Assembly (NCBI GenBank): GCA_012295275.1
Contig: CM022671.1
Coordinates: 17,042,956 to 17,106,955 of the forward strand
Origin: Chrysomallon squamiferum
Lineage: Eukaryota; Mollusca; Gastropoda; Neomphalida; Peltospiridae
DNA length: 64,000 nt
Direction: 5' to 3'
The translations under genes and the position numbers were made by a program. Below, in pieces: positions 50,030 to 63,245 of the stretch (its first letter is position 1; each line of letters starts with the position of its first letter). Under the pieces are notes generated by a model. It had not been told where the DNA came from. It saw only the letters and a list, made by a program, of their open reading frames with translations, and ran no database searches.

Positions 50030-51860
50030 AACTCCATGGCGTTGTTATAAAAAGTGCTGGAATTTGGTAATTAAAGAGCGAGAAAAAGAAGCGAGAGAAG
50101 TAAGCGAGAGCGATGGAAACAGTCAAGACGAAAGTTCAATCAGGCGGGGAAGCCAATATTTTTGAATGACGTTGTCTTTACGGACGAGTATGGTAAGCAA
50201 TTGTCTATTCTTATTTGATAGAGTGTAATATGCAATTAACTTGTGTCAGTAACATTTATTATACCTAAGAGTTTAATGTTTTAATCTGTCCTCCGTGCAG
50301 ATTCTTATTTTGTCTTGGTTCTGTGAGTTTGTGTCCAGAAAACAGAATGTTTTTGATAAATGGATTAGATCAAGCGACATTAGGAAGGATTATGCCAAAT
50401 TACGTGAATTTATCATTTTGGAAGAAGTGAGAAATTGTTTACCTGTAAATGTTCGGTTACATTTGGAAGATCAGGGCATAGAAAGTCTACAAGCTGCTGC
50501 TGTAGCTGCTGATAATAAAGTCACAGAGTTGTGACTCAAGTCCTTCTAAGAATTTTGATGGTAATCAGGAAAGGTTTTCTGGTAGGACTTCATCAGTTAG
50601 GCAGCATACTATAATACTAGGTCAGGAATGTCAGTAAAGAGTAATCTGAAACAAAGCCTTTTCAACCACGTTGTTCATATTGCAGAATGAATAATCATAT
50701 TGTTTCAAAGTTATGCCAGAAAAAAGGATAATCAGAAAACTGTAGTGTTTTGTTAGAACAATAAGTAATGTCTCAGAATGACCAGATATGTATACTCAGC
50801 AGAAATATGTTAAATATATCTCAGAGGGTACTACTTGTCGTATTCAACCAAATAGTTATCGTCCGGGGATAATTTCCATTTTTCGAAACATTGGAGCTTG
50901 GCAGAGCCTGATTGTGAAAGATCCCGTAAGAGATCCAGAAAAATCGGCAGCAGGTCAAAATATAATCATTAAGGCAGTTGAGGGAATGTGTACTACCATT
51001 CCATTACACCAAGTTCTTCTCAATTCTCTTCTGGCTTCTGGAGAGGTGTTTGTCGGTCTCATAGATAGTTTACCGATGGTGGTGTAGATTTGTTGGGTCA
51101 AAATCGTAGATAAAATCAATCTTTTAAACGATAATGAATGTTTTTGTGCGCATAATGATGTGTGAATGAATATAGCCTTAAATAGAATCATGACAGATAA
51201 AAAATGTAGTACCTAAAATAAGAGATAGGATTGGCAGGCGACTAAGTTAGTCCGAAAACATTTAGTGAAAGCTCAAACTAAAATAAAAAAAACAATTTGA
51301 TAGGAAAGCTAAAATAAGAAAATTTAATCCATGTGACATGGTACTAATGTATTTGCCAATCACTAAATCATATTAATCTGTTGAAGGTATACCATGATCG
51401 GGCTCCGATCAATTCAACGATGACTGTGGAAGGTGACCAGATGGAAATGTCTGTTAATCAACCAGGTGAAAAGACTGACATTCGGCTGACTAACAGTGAA
51501 TCTAAGTTGGACCAGAGATTACATCACCTCGCAAGTGAGAGACGAAACGAAATAACTAAAAATGAATACGAAGATCCCTAAATTGTTCACTGAGACACCA
51601 ATTCTGACCGACGTCAGAACCCAGGATGTGGAAATAAAAGATGTTCTCAAACCTTCCAGGAATAAAAGAATATGTTCTGTTCAACCCCTGTAATGGCTGC
51701 AACCATTCAAGCTGGCTGTAGATGTTGGTTCTGGGGAAAGAACATCACAGTAGGATAGACCACTCAGTCTACGGACTTCATGATGTCTACTGATCAGCCC
51801 ATGGCGAACCAGAAAAATAATATCTTACTGAAGCTGAGACACTGATAACCTTAGTTTTTA
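50030..51860 (+). mobile_element. Ty3/gypsy (Gmr1-like order) remnant, copy 3
   Basis: Has the charged leader (to about 50165), a 108-nt intron-like gap (50193-50300), gag core (50295-50534), knuckle remnant and protease fragment (50788-51087). After GTAGATTTGTTGG (about 51098) it does not continue in the protease like copies 1 and 2. It jumps to about 210 nt of other sequence ending in a longer piece of the integrase C-terminal region (LVKAQTKIKK, then KIRKFNPCDM). It then rejoins the shared linker (51381-51581) and the RNase H scrap. It therefore has an internal deletion different from the other two copies. Confidence 0.68.
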
Positions 51861-52276
51861 TTTTATGTAGTTGGTTATACTCGTGAAAATGAATAATTTG
51901 TGCTCTCTCAGAAGAAGAAGAAAATCATTCATGAATGTAAGAATAACTGGTTACGTTGAACTTCAAACTTAATCCATTTATTAAGTTTTTGTTGAATAAC
52001 TAATATGATCAGAACTAGGGACATACTCTGAGAGAAGCTGCTAGATCTAATCTTTTAAATTAGTACTGAATACATAAACCTTAGATTCGACAAGTTTAAT
52101 TATTATGAATTTAAATTATAAATTTTGGAAATGTAATGTCAGCAGAAAGCACTTTTTTATACTTTTGTATTATCCATAATGAGAAAAACAAATTGTATTT
52201 TTTTACGATTTGATCTAAATAGTTAGAAAATATTACATGAACAGCTGCTAAAAATATACATAATCTGATTTGATCC

Positions 52277-52340
<64 letters not shown>

Positions 52341-52387
52341 AGCCAATTCTCGTTTTATCAATGATAGGAATACTGGACTGTTCTACA
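51861..52387. repeat. Upstream module with (TG)n(TA)n tract
   Basis: Conserved upstream module, then TG repeats passing into TA repeats at 52277-52340, 47 nt before the ATG at 52388. Confidence 0.6.
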
Positions 52388-53635
52388 ATGAAATTTCTCT
52401 CCGTGGCCATTTTCTCTGTGGTATGTACCAAATAGTTATATAGAAATTACTACTAAACGTAAAGTTTATTTACCTTTCATCGTATATTGATTATTTCTAA
52501 GATAATCTGATTTTTGTTGGTATTATAAATAAATAAATAAATAAATATATAAATAAATAAAATAAATTATTATTTATTTAATCCTTTATGTTAATTATAA
52601 TGACGTAATATTTCAGTTTAATTTTTCTTACATTTACTTATTTATTTATTGGTAATGATTCTGTTAATGTTCAGGAGTAAATACTAAACATATAAGGATA
52701 TGATTCAAAGAAAATATTTAACTGATTTCATTTGTCAACCACTATTTGATAAATGTGCCATGAAACACCTCCACGTTTTACATGCTGTTTATGGGGTGGT
52801 GCTTATAAAACATCTCTAAGTGCTGACAAGAGTAAACTAGGAAACATTTCATAGATATGATGTCGTGAAACTGTTTACAATCCATCAAATTTTATTAAAC
52901 GAATCTTCTTTTAATAATACATTTTTTAAATTCTATGAAATATAATTATTATATTTTGTACAGTTCTTTACGTTGCTGTTTTATAAACTTTTGAAATTTG
53001 TTATATTATTTAACTATTTAATTTTTACATTAAGGATTTTCATACTGCTTTCTGATACCCAATAACTGATCTGAGTTTCATGCAGGACATTGTTAAATAT
53101 TCATTCATTCATTCTCATACAAGTAAACCATAAATACGGTACAGTTATACACCAATGTTATGTTGTGTTTAAAATATATCGTGCTATCTGTGTACTTACA
53201 GAATCAGGATTCGTTTCTTAATGTCATTCTGTGAAAAAACGATAGGTTCAGCACCATCTAATGTTTAATGTAATCTACTGATTTAGCATCTAATAATTTT
53301 TATTGCAAAGCAATCTAATAATATTCAGTATGTTTATGTGTCGAAATAAATACTTTTTCATTCAATTGAAGGCGATTACTCTAGACATCACAGTAAAAAG
53401 ATCATATGAAAGAGTCGTAACTCCTGGAGATCCTTGTATACACGAATCTCAGTGTGGTGTAGGTTTCTGCTGTATAAGGAATGGTGCTTCATCTGGAAGG
53501 TGTCAGAGTTTACTCACGGAGGATCAACGGTGTGGCATAGAGGGCGTCTGCCCATGCGACCCTGAATTAGAATGTAGGGAAGTTCGGTTTCAATATGGAC
53601 TACAAAAATTTACTCATGTAAGCCCCCATATCTAG
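52388..53635 (+). CDS. Prokineticin-like protein lacking the tenth cysteine (copy 8)
   Basis: Exon 1 is 52388-52420 (MKFLSVAIF); intron 951 nt; exon 2 is 53372-53635. The product is 98 residues. Signal then KRSYER. Spacing is C-5-C-4-CC-9-C-9-C-5-C-1-C-5-C, core VCPCDPELEC, then the frame leaves the family pattern. Compared with the gene at 14015, one base is missing in the stretch after CAATATGGA (about 53595-53610). The C10 codon (TGT, still visible as CATGTAAG) is therefore read out of frame, and the protein ends at a TAG a few codons later. One disulphide cannot form, leaving an unpaired cysteine. AATAAA is at 53724-53729. Either an early pseudogene, a modified product or a sequencing error. 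Confidence 0.72.
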
Positions 53636-53848
53636 GATGAACCTCTCAATAGAGATGATCAGAAAATCCCAATGAGTTCAGAAAAATCTCACTTTCTAGT
53701 TTAAATAATATAATTTAAATGACAATAAATATTTGCAACATTTATAAGATTGTCTGTTTTTAGTGCTAAAATATTTTTATTTCTGTGTAGAGTAAAACTA
53801 CAGTGAAATACTTTGGTTTATATTAATTAAAACGTTTAGTCATTATTA

Positions 53849-53880
<32 letters not shown>

Positions 53881-55971
53881 TTATATATTTATATTTCCTC
53901 CAGCCCTTATTATAAACCCATTTCTGTCTGTTTCCATTTATCAACTTGTCTACATTTTGAAAGAATCTCTCTTCTTCATACCTCTTATACAGAAATATTA
54001 TTATCATTCTTTATTATTTTATCATTTAACAGACTTAATAATAGTGATCAGTCCATCATGAATCTTTATTACAATCTATAACAACATTCTAGTTTACTGT
54101 TTAGATTATGTTGTTATTTTTTAAATAGATTTCGAATTCATACATTTTACATATATATATATATGGGTGTGTGTGTGTATATATATACACACATATATAC
54201 ATACATACATAAATACTGAAAGCATTTGTTTTGATTTTTTATTAAATAATTGTAAAATAAAAACAGATAGAAAATTAATCATAAATACTAATATAATAAT
54301 TCATAATCCTTTCAACAAACCCTGACATTACACACATTGATGCACATAAAAATAGATTGATGTGGTTGTGGCCTCATTGTTTAATCGGCAATGTTTCGTG
54401 CAGTTTGTGAGTGAAATTCATTGTGAAACTTTGGAGATACAGGATTGTTTGTATATGGCTAAAAAGTGTCATTTGAGAAACAGTCAATTTAGGTAAATGG
54501 TTATGAAAATTGTTTAATCTTATCGCAAACATGCGAATAGGAAGCATTGCTTTATTTGGTAGGTAAAAAGAAACTTCTCTAAAGAAAATCTTGTCCATGA
54601 TTATGCACACTTTATTATATATATAATAAAAATACTGATGTGTTGATTTTAAGATTTATTATCTCCGAACATGAACAAACCTAACCCAACTGTTTTCTCT
54701 ACTTAGTTTACAGTGCAGGTAAAATATCACAGTGCTTTCATTTTGATTGATAAGTGTTTCATTGCTTGACTGATAAGGGTTGTTTGGTCATGTAATATCA
54801 TTGTTTATTCTGAGTGACAGTCGAAAAGAAAACGGAATATATATATATATGTATGTATTAATGAAAAAAATTAATTAAAAAAATTATGAAAAAATAAAAA
54901 TGAAAATAAAAAATAAAATTAAATTAAAAATAATTAAATTAGAAATGATGACAGCAGACTGCAGATAACTACATTTTATAATTAATTTTTTTTCATTTTG
55001 TTCATATCTTTCGTTTTAATTTGTTAAAAACGGTCTGCTAATAAATTGCTACATTCTTTGCTGCAGAGAGATTATTTATTTATCGTACGTTTTAAAAAAT
55101 AATAATAAAATATTTTGAATTTTTTGTTAATGTACTTTCTTAATACAAGTGGCAGATGGGCGGCAACTTTGTATTTTTCTTCTTCTTCTGGTCTTGGTTT
55201 TAATTACATTCGTATGTCTGGAAAATAGATGAAATCATTTTAATTATATTGAAAGATCCCACTTTCGTAATGTGTTTTTCAATTCACTTACTAAATATCT
55301 TTTCTCCATTTTGGAACGTAATATTTTTTTAAACTTTCTTTTCATTTAGAATGAATCAGTATTATTGACGTTATCAGCTTAAAAGTATGATATTTTATAA
55401 GAAAAGAAAATGTCATAATAAAAATGATAATAATAATAATAATAATAATAATGATAATAATAATAATAGTAGTAGTAGTAGTAGTAGTAACAATAAAAGT
55501 ACAAATATGAATGACATCTATTAAACTAAGTAGAATGTAATTTATGAATAAATCAAAAGTATAAAATTTAAAACGTTCTCAAGAACCAAGGTAATATTAA
55601 AACAACAATAGTTTATAGGAACAGATGACAGGTAGCAGGCCTTTTATCGGGCCCAGTTTACAACGTTAAAACTCTCTGTCTAATTATGTTTCTAGAGCGA
55701 AGCAAGCTTCTAAATGTTTCCTTCAATACTGCAGAGAAAATAACTAAAATGTATTTCATAAAATCCCGTTAAAAATGTTGCTGGATAGATTTAAAGACAA
55801 GCATCGTGGCAAGCATTCAAGATCAAGATAGAAATCTTTGTTTTGACTTATTTTTCTCTGATGTACAAAATAACTGTCATTTTCTGTACGCCAATAATTA
55901 TGTAAAACGATATCGGAATGTAAATGTTGTTAACAATGGATTGTCTCCCTGTAATGGAAAAACGACTTGTA
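53636..55971. repeat. Inter-gene unit sequence, deleted module type
   Basis: 3' flank with a short (CT)n(TA)n near 53851-53881; a TG/TA tract near 54152-54200; A-rich tract; (AAT)n and (AGT)n (about 55424-55490); shortened module (about 55770-55830). No gene. Confidence 0.55.
53724..53729 (+). promoter_or_regulatory. Polyadenylation signal AATAAA
   Basis: 89 nt after the TAG at 53635, in the conserved 3' flank. Confidence 0.55.
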
Positions 55972-56590
55972 CAGCCATGTTTTACGAGTTTTCTGAGTTA
56001 CTAGCACTCGGCCGGTCTATTTTTCGCTTTCAATTGCGAGCCAAAATCCGAGTTACCATCGACCTTCAGATATGCCGCCGGATATGGTACATCGTTGAAG
56101 TATCTCTGTTGTTTTGTGCTCGCGTTTTGTGCACTATTTTGCCAAATTTCTTATTTCTGACAATGGATCGTAAGAAAATGAGAAGAAAGGAGAGTGCTGA
56201 GAAGAAGAAGCGGACGATGTCCTTTGAATTAAAGCATGAAATCATAGAGAAACATGAGCAAGATGGGCATGTAGTCAATTTGGCTAGGAAGCACGATCGT
56301 ATACTTCTACGATAAGTAACGCCGAAGGAGTCGATAAAGGCTATAACTCCAGCCAAAGGCATTCAAATAATTTGTCTGATCTCCAACATAAATACACTTA
56401 TTTGTCATTTATAAATATATTTTTCTTATTTAAAAACACGTTACAAAAAGGAGGTTAAAATAAAGGGGAGGGGTTTGAGGGCTTTAACGGATTAATGTTA
56501 TTTCAGTTAATTTCAGTTGGGAAAACTTATTTGATTACGAGCGCATTGAGTTACGAGCTCAGTCACGGAACGAATTAAACTCGTAAGTTG
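55972..56590 (+). mobile_element. Tigger-like remnant
   Basis: Left end CAGCCATGTTTTACGAG after TA (55970-55971). The helix-turn-helix remnant from about 56164 reads KHEIIEKHEQDGHVVNLARKHDR and then stops. A longer open frame runs into it from 55806 but starts outside the element and has no support. The right end is shortened as in 17417-18077. Confidence 0.68.
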
Positions 56591-56713
56591 TATATTATTA
56601 TTATTAATGAATAGACGTGATCATCATTATTCTTCAATCCTTTCTCTTAGGATTTAAAACAATATTTTTTACTTCTTCACTCAAATTAATATTGTTTCTA
56701 AATATTCGTAAGT

Positions 56714-56758
56714 TTTAAATAATTGTACATTGTATTTAAATAATTGTAAATTGTATTT
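56714..56758. repeat. 21-bp minisatellite, about 2.1 copies
   Basis: 45 nt = 2x21+3, the shortest of the six tracts. Confidence 0.75.
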
Positions 56759-57432
<674 letters not shown>

Positions 57433-57766
57433 CATGGAATTTTGCAGTACACACACATACATGTATATATATTATTTCTTGTCGGATCATTGTAAAAGAT
57501 AAACAAGTTTAATTATTATGAATTTAAATTATAAACTTTGGAAATGTAATGTCAGCAGAAAGCACTTTTTAGATACTTTTTTTATTATATATAATGATAT
57601 AAAATGTTGCATATTTTTACCAGTCCTAAATGGTTAAGAAATATTGCATGAACAGCTGCTAAAAATATACATAATCTATTTTGATCGTGTGTGAGTCTGT
57701 GTGTGTGTATGTATATTCAAGCCACTTCTAATTTGATCAGCGATAGAAATACTGGAATATTCTATA
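57433..57766. repeat. Upstream module of the last gene
   Basis: Conserved AAACTTTGGAAATGTAATGTC segment, AATATTGCATGAACAGCTG and a short TG tract (about 57688-57719) before exon 1. Confidence 0.55.
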
Positions 57767-58016
57767 ATGAAATTTCTCTCTGTGGCCATTTTCTCTGTGG
57801 TATGTACCAAATAGTTATATAGAAATTACTATTAAACGTAAAGTTTATTTACTTTATTTCGTATATTGAGTATTTTTAAGATGAGCTGATTTTTGTTGGT
57901 ATTATAAATAAATAAATAAATAAAATGAAATACTTATTATTTATTTATATTGTTCAGTTTTATCCCTTCTTTTAACCATAATGACATGTAATCTTTCAAT
58001 TCATTTTTTCTTACAT

Positions 58017-58083
<67 letters not shown>

Positions 58084-58705
58084 TTTGTAATTGTTTCTAT
58101 TAATGTTCATTAATAAATACGAAACATGTAAGAATATGATTCAAAGAAAATATTTAACTCATTTCATTTATCTAACACTGGAGTACATTGTTTGATAAAT
58201 CTGCCAGGAAACACCTACACGTTTTACATGCTGTTTATGGGGTGGTGCTTATAAAACATCTCTAAGTGCTTCAATAATGTTTGATATAAAGAATCTAATA
58301 ATATTCAGTATGCTTGTGTCTTAAAACAAATACGTTTTCATTCATTTGAAGGCCATTACTCTAGACATCACAGTAAAAACGTCGCACGAAAGTGGTGGAG
58401 AGGTGTGTAAGAAAGATTCCGACTGTGGTGAAGGTTTCTGCTGTGTCACCAAAAAGATCAGAAGGCGATTCATCATCACGCATTCATTCCTTGATGGTCG
58501 TGACTCTGGAACATGTCAGGCTGAACGCAAGGAGAATGATCCATGTCACGTTTTCATGATCCATGATATTTTCAATCCCAATCTGGTGGAAGGCTACTGC
58601 CCATGCATGGCTGGACTAGAATGTCGTGGGGAAACTGTGGAGGAAACAGAAGATACCATCATTCACCACAATCCCAAATGTCAGCCCAAACATGTCAGTC
58701 CATGA
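57767..58705 (+). CDS. Secreted ten-cysteine prokineticin-like protein, long-loop type (copy 9)
   Basis: Exon 1 is 57767-57799 (MKFLSVAIF); intron 552 nt, the shortest, with a long (TTTA)n at 58012-58087; exon 2 is 58352-58705. The product is 128 residues, the largest. Spacing is C-5-C-4-CC-23-C-9-C-17-C-1-C-5-C-18-C. The core YCPCMAGLEC, the C5-C6 spacing of 9 and the C6-C7 spacing of 17 equal those I recall for vertebrate prokineticins. The C4-C5 loop has the basic RRRF patch shared with the gene at 36527. The KR dibasic site of the other copies is KT here, so processing may differ. The C9-C10 loop is acidic (ETVEETED). AATAAA is at 58776-58781. It is the last gene of the array and perhaps the least derived. 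Confidence 0.82.
58012..58087. repeat. (TTTA)n microsatellite in an intron
   Basis: About 18 TTTA tetranucleotides inside the intron of the last gene; the sister intron at 36.78 kb has only two or three. Confidence 0.95.
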
Positions 58706-58775
58706 TTAACCAGGCTCTCAGTAGAGATCATCAGAAAATCTCACTTCGTGGTTTAAATAATGTAATTTTAACGAC

Positions 58776-58781
58776 AATAAA
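58776..58781 (+). promoter_or_regulatory. Polyadenylation signal AATAAA
   Basis: 71 nt after the stop at 58705. Confidence 0.6.
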
Positions 58782-59164
58782 TATTTGCAACATTTATAAG
58801 ATTGTTTGTTTTTCAGTGTTAAAGTATAAATACATAGTTTAATTTCAGTGAAGAGGAAAACTACCGTGAAATAGTTTGGTGTGTATTAATTAAAACTGTT
58901 GGTATTTATATAAATTTAGAGGATAATCCTGAATAAAGAGAAGAAATTAAGTCACATACAAGAACTGACAAAAATGGCTACCAAAAACTGTTTAGGTCTC
59001 ATAGTAAACACTGTAGTCAAAATATGCAGAGCTAGATGAATTAGATATAGTCTGAAACTTGAAAACATTTTAAAATAAAAAAAATTAATCATAAATACTA
59101 ATATAATAATTCAGAATCCTTTCCTCACATTAACACATTGATTCATTATTACACTTATAAACCC

Positions 59165-59288
<124 letters not shown>

Positions 59289-59880
59289 TTTTGCAGTACA
59301 CACACACACACACACATACATATATATATATATTATTTCTTGTCGGATCGTTGTAAAACATAAACACAAAAATAACTTTACGATTATTTTGAAGTGTTAA
59401 CAACAAATATTTATTCATTCATACAATGTTAGATTTATAATCCTATACTAGTAAAGAAAACTATTGTATATTGTAAAACAAAAACGAAAATAAAACGAAA
59501 AAAATCCCCCCAAAACAAGCGAGATTGTCTCTAATTAATAAATACATTCTTCTTTACTTACAGAATTACAAATAATTTAAAAGTGTCAAACTGTAGTTCG
59601 CTAGAGTTGGTTACCCTCGTGAAAATGAATACTTTTTGCTTTCTCAGAAGAAGAAAACAAAAAATGCTACAATTCATGAATGTAAGAACAACTGGTTACT
59701 TTGAATTGTTCGTGTGTTTCTTCAACCTAAATCCATTTGTTATTTTTTTTTTTTTTTGAATACTTGAATATGAACACAGCTACGGATTATGGAGTCAAGG
59801 ACATACTCTGATAGGAGCTGCTAGAGCTAATCTGCTAGATTACTACTGAATATATAAACCTCAGATTCGACAAGCTGAGA

Positions 59881-60386
59881 CTTCTGTGGGCTATTTTAGA
59901 CAGATTCCTCGGTATCCCAATGCATTAGTCACGCTAGAAATGAATGTCTTTGTACAACAAACATGTCAGATGAAACACGACAGCACTAAGCAGAAAGTGG
60001 GCGAGTTCACATTATTCTCTATGTAAATAACAATAACAATAAAAATGAATAAATAATGCACTGTTTTTAGTGCTACTATTACGACCACGATGCTTATGAC
60101 TATGACGACTACGGATACCACGATGGCTATTACTATTACGATGACTACAACGACCATTACTAGCATTACGATTAATGTGACTACTGTTGCGATGCCTACT
60201 ACGACAGCTAATAATAGAATTACTACGGCGTCTACGAAACTTTGAACAGGAATAGCTGGAACGGGGGAAGAGGATGGGTTTTTACCCCTCTTTTTTTTTA
60301 TAAATTAAATGCCACTGCTGTCCATTATTTCCAAGATATTGAGTTACTGCCCGCTTGACAAAATACTAAGGCACTAGGTCTATAGT

Positions 60387-60423
<37 letters not shown>

Positions 60424-60801
60424 CCAAAACAAACAAACAAACAACAACAACATTACTTTCAAAATATATTTGATATTTTATATCATAAATAATTCTACTC
60501 TTATTATGCTTTTTAAACTAATAATCAAACAGTAAAGAGTTATTACAATCACACTTTATAGTGACCTTGCTGCACAGTAATGAAATATCATCTTGGCTAG
60601 ATTATATTTATTGCATTAGGCTTTATATAACATGGAAAAAATGGTAGATAAATATTTAATAATGATAAAAAAATAAGCTGTTAATTATCTAAAACAACAA
60701 TGTTTGTTATCGACAAATATTTTTCTAAAAACTAGTGATCATAAACAGTAATATTAAACTGAAGCAAATTAACTAAATTCCCATTTTATTAATTTATTTA
60801 C

Positions 60802-60839
<38 letters not shown>

Positions 60840-61642
60840 AAATCAGTTTTTATATGTCTTATTTTAGTGATAATACAATATATATATATATTACTATCGG
60901 TCTAGGAATAACAGTAAAATACAAAGGCAAACAACACTTTTTCTTCTAGAGGTAAATAACATGTTTTTGACAACTAGAAATACGTTACGAAGTTAACATA
61001 TTTAGCTGAGACAGTTACAAGATGAAAGACTGAGACTTCTGAGACAGACTTTAAAGGGAACATAGGAAGATGCATTTGAAAAGACAGGAAATAAAAAGAA
61101 AAAAAAAACTATAGTAGAAACAATCTGTAAAGTTGTGATGTAGCTACATGTTCCTTTTCGTATATAAATTTAACAAGACAGCAAATAAGAAATAAAATAA
61201 AAAGACTGAAGTAAAAGCAATTTGTAAACGTGTATAGTTATGTGCACCTTTTATGAATCTAAAAACAAGCGTCATAAACATAAATAAATAAATAGAAGCA
61301 AGTAATTGCATTCAAAATGCTGTTGTAAAATATTATGCTACTGCATTTTTGAATTTTTTTTTTTTTTATTTTATTACTTTCATTTTTTTTTGATAATTAT
61401 TATGATAGTTTTCGTATGTTCCAGCTTCTAGATAACAAGCTTTATTTTTCTTTCATTCTAATTATTATTAAAAATGTAAACAAATATAAAATGTCATTTT
61501 CTAGGCTAAATGTGTCGAAAAATAATAGATTAAATATAAAAATATAGTAATAATAAAATAAAAAAAAAATAAAATAAAAATAATAAAACACTTTGATCAA
61601 AATTGTGTTCTAACATATAGACAGGCTAATAAATAAAAAACA

Positions 61643-61674
<32 letters not shown>

Positions 61675-63245
61675 AACTAATAATTCGCAGATAATTCATT
61701 GCATTGAGTAATAAATTTCAATACTAACACACAACATAGCACTGATACATACATTCAGTGTACATGCATGTATATAACAAACATACAGCACTTCACAAAA
61801 CAATGTGACCTAGATTCGTATCTATTTACTTTATCTTTCTAACTAATCTAAAACATATGGTAATATAAACTGTTAGAATTTTTGGAGATACAGGTAAAAA
61901 AATACAGGCAACAGCGCATAGATAATAATAATAATATAAATAATAATAAATGTAGACGTAAATAAATAAATAAATAAAAATAAAATAAATAAGAGAAGTA
62001 GTAAAAAAATAAAAAAAAAAACATCCACCCTGTTTGAAAGTTATGAAATCAGAAAGAAAGCTTTTATTTGTAATAAACAAGCAGTCACTATTTGAGAGTT
62101 TTTAAAAGAACTGTCTAGGTGTATTTTATGGATGGTTTAGTGTTACTCTGGCTTCAGAAAAGAAAAAGAAAAAAAGACTGATTCAACAAATCGCTATTAT
62201 GCGTAGTACTGCTACTGCAACTAAACGCTTCAGTGGAATTGAAATAGCGATTCGTGTTTGTTTAATTTTTTTTAGGACCCAGTTTCAAATAAGCTGTTGT
62301 TGGTTGTACGCGCCGGTATATTATAAAGTTGCGAAACATCTTGTGTGGGTCACGCTGTAACAGGTCATATAAAATATATTTCAGTTTTATTTTTCTTTAA
62401 GTTATTTTCACATACTTTGTTTTTGGCAATACAGAACCCTAATAGTTCGTTTTATGTTATTATTTTTTTTTTCATTAGTTATTTTCAGTAATATAATAAT
62501 TTATAATACCGTAAAAGTTCATTTTAGAAATTCAGTTTTATATATATATTTTTTAAAACTTATTTTCACTAATATTTTTTGTATTTGATAATGCAGTAAT
62601 AGTTCAAAAATTTTATTTCCTTTTAATTTTCCTTTTTTTTCCAGTCATTTTGATGGATATTGCGGTTTTGTTCTTATTTTAATATATATTATTAACACAT
62701 TATATGCATTACTTCGTTATATATCAACATCACTCAAAAGCCTAGCTGTTTTTTTTCAATTTGTTAAACCAGTATAATTAATTTTTCCTTAAGGCATAAA
62801 TGTATATAATTTATGGAATTTTTACTACAGTTTTACTTCAGTAATTTTGATTTAATGACCTTTCCACCACCACCCGCCCCTTTTTTTCACAACAGAAAGA
62901 GTTACGTTTCTCAGTAGTATTCTACAAACAACAGTGAACTTTTTCATATTTAAATGACTTCAAATAAAGAGCAGGTTTCTTCTTTGTTGATTTGCGCTTC
63001 TTTAACTCAGAGATCTTCACTTAATAATTTTCATACGTGTTTTATACATCCGGCTTATGCATGACGCCCGTGAAAGCTTCAGGAATGATGATGATCTGCA
63101 CCATTAACATCCATAATAATATTACAAAAACGTTGTGACCAAAAATGCCTATAGTCTCCGACACTGACGCTAGATTCTCAGATACCTACTGCATATAGAG
63201 GTAGTATTAAATGTTAACCTAGTATCACTTTATGTCTTGATATCA
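59881..63245. other. Right flank without recognised genes
   Basis: AT-rich single-copy-looking DNA. Contains a degenerate TAC/GAC trinucleotide tract (about 60070-60240), a poly-A run (about 60388-60421), (TAT)n near 60808-60837, another poly-A near 61646-61671, and T-rich sequence around 62.4-62.9 kb. The right part probably includes the 3' UTR of the - strand gene. No other gene is supported. Confidence 0.5.
60070..60240. repeat. Degenerate TAC/GAC trinucleotide tract
   Basis: Runs of TAC, TAT, GAC, GAT and CAC triplets in one phase. Read on + they give a Tyr/Asp-rich string that ends in TAG, but the triplet pattern continues past the stop, so an old (TACGAC)-type microsatellite is the simpler reading. 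Confidence 0.6.

Noticed and set aside
60070-60166. Tyr/Asp-rich short exon
   Set aside because: The triplet pattern continues beyond the stop codon, so it is better read as a degenerate microsatellite.
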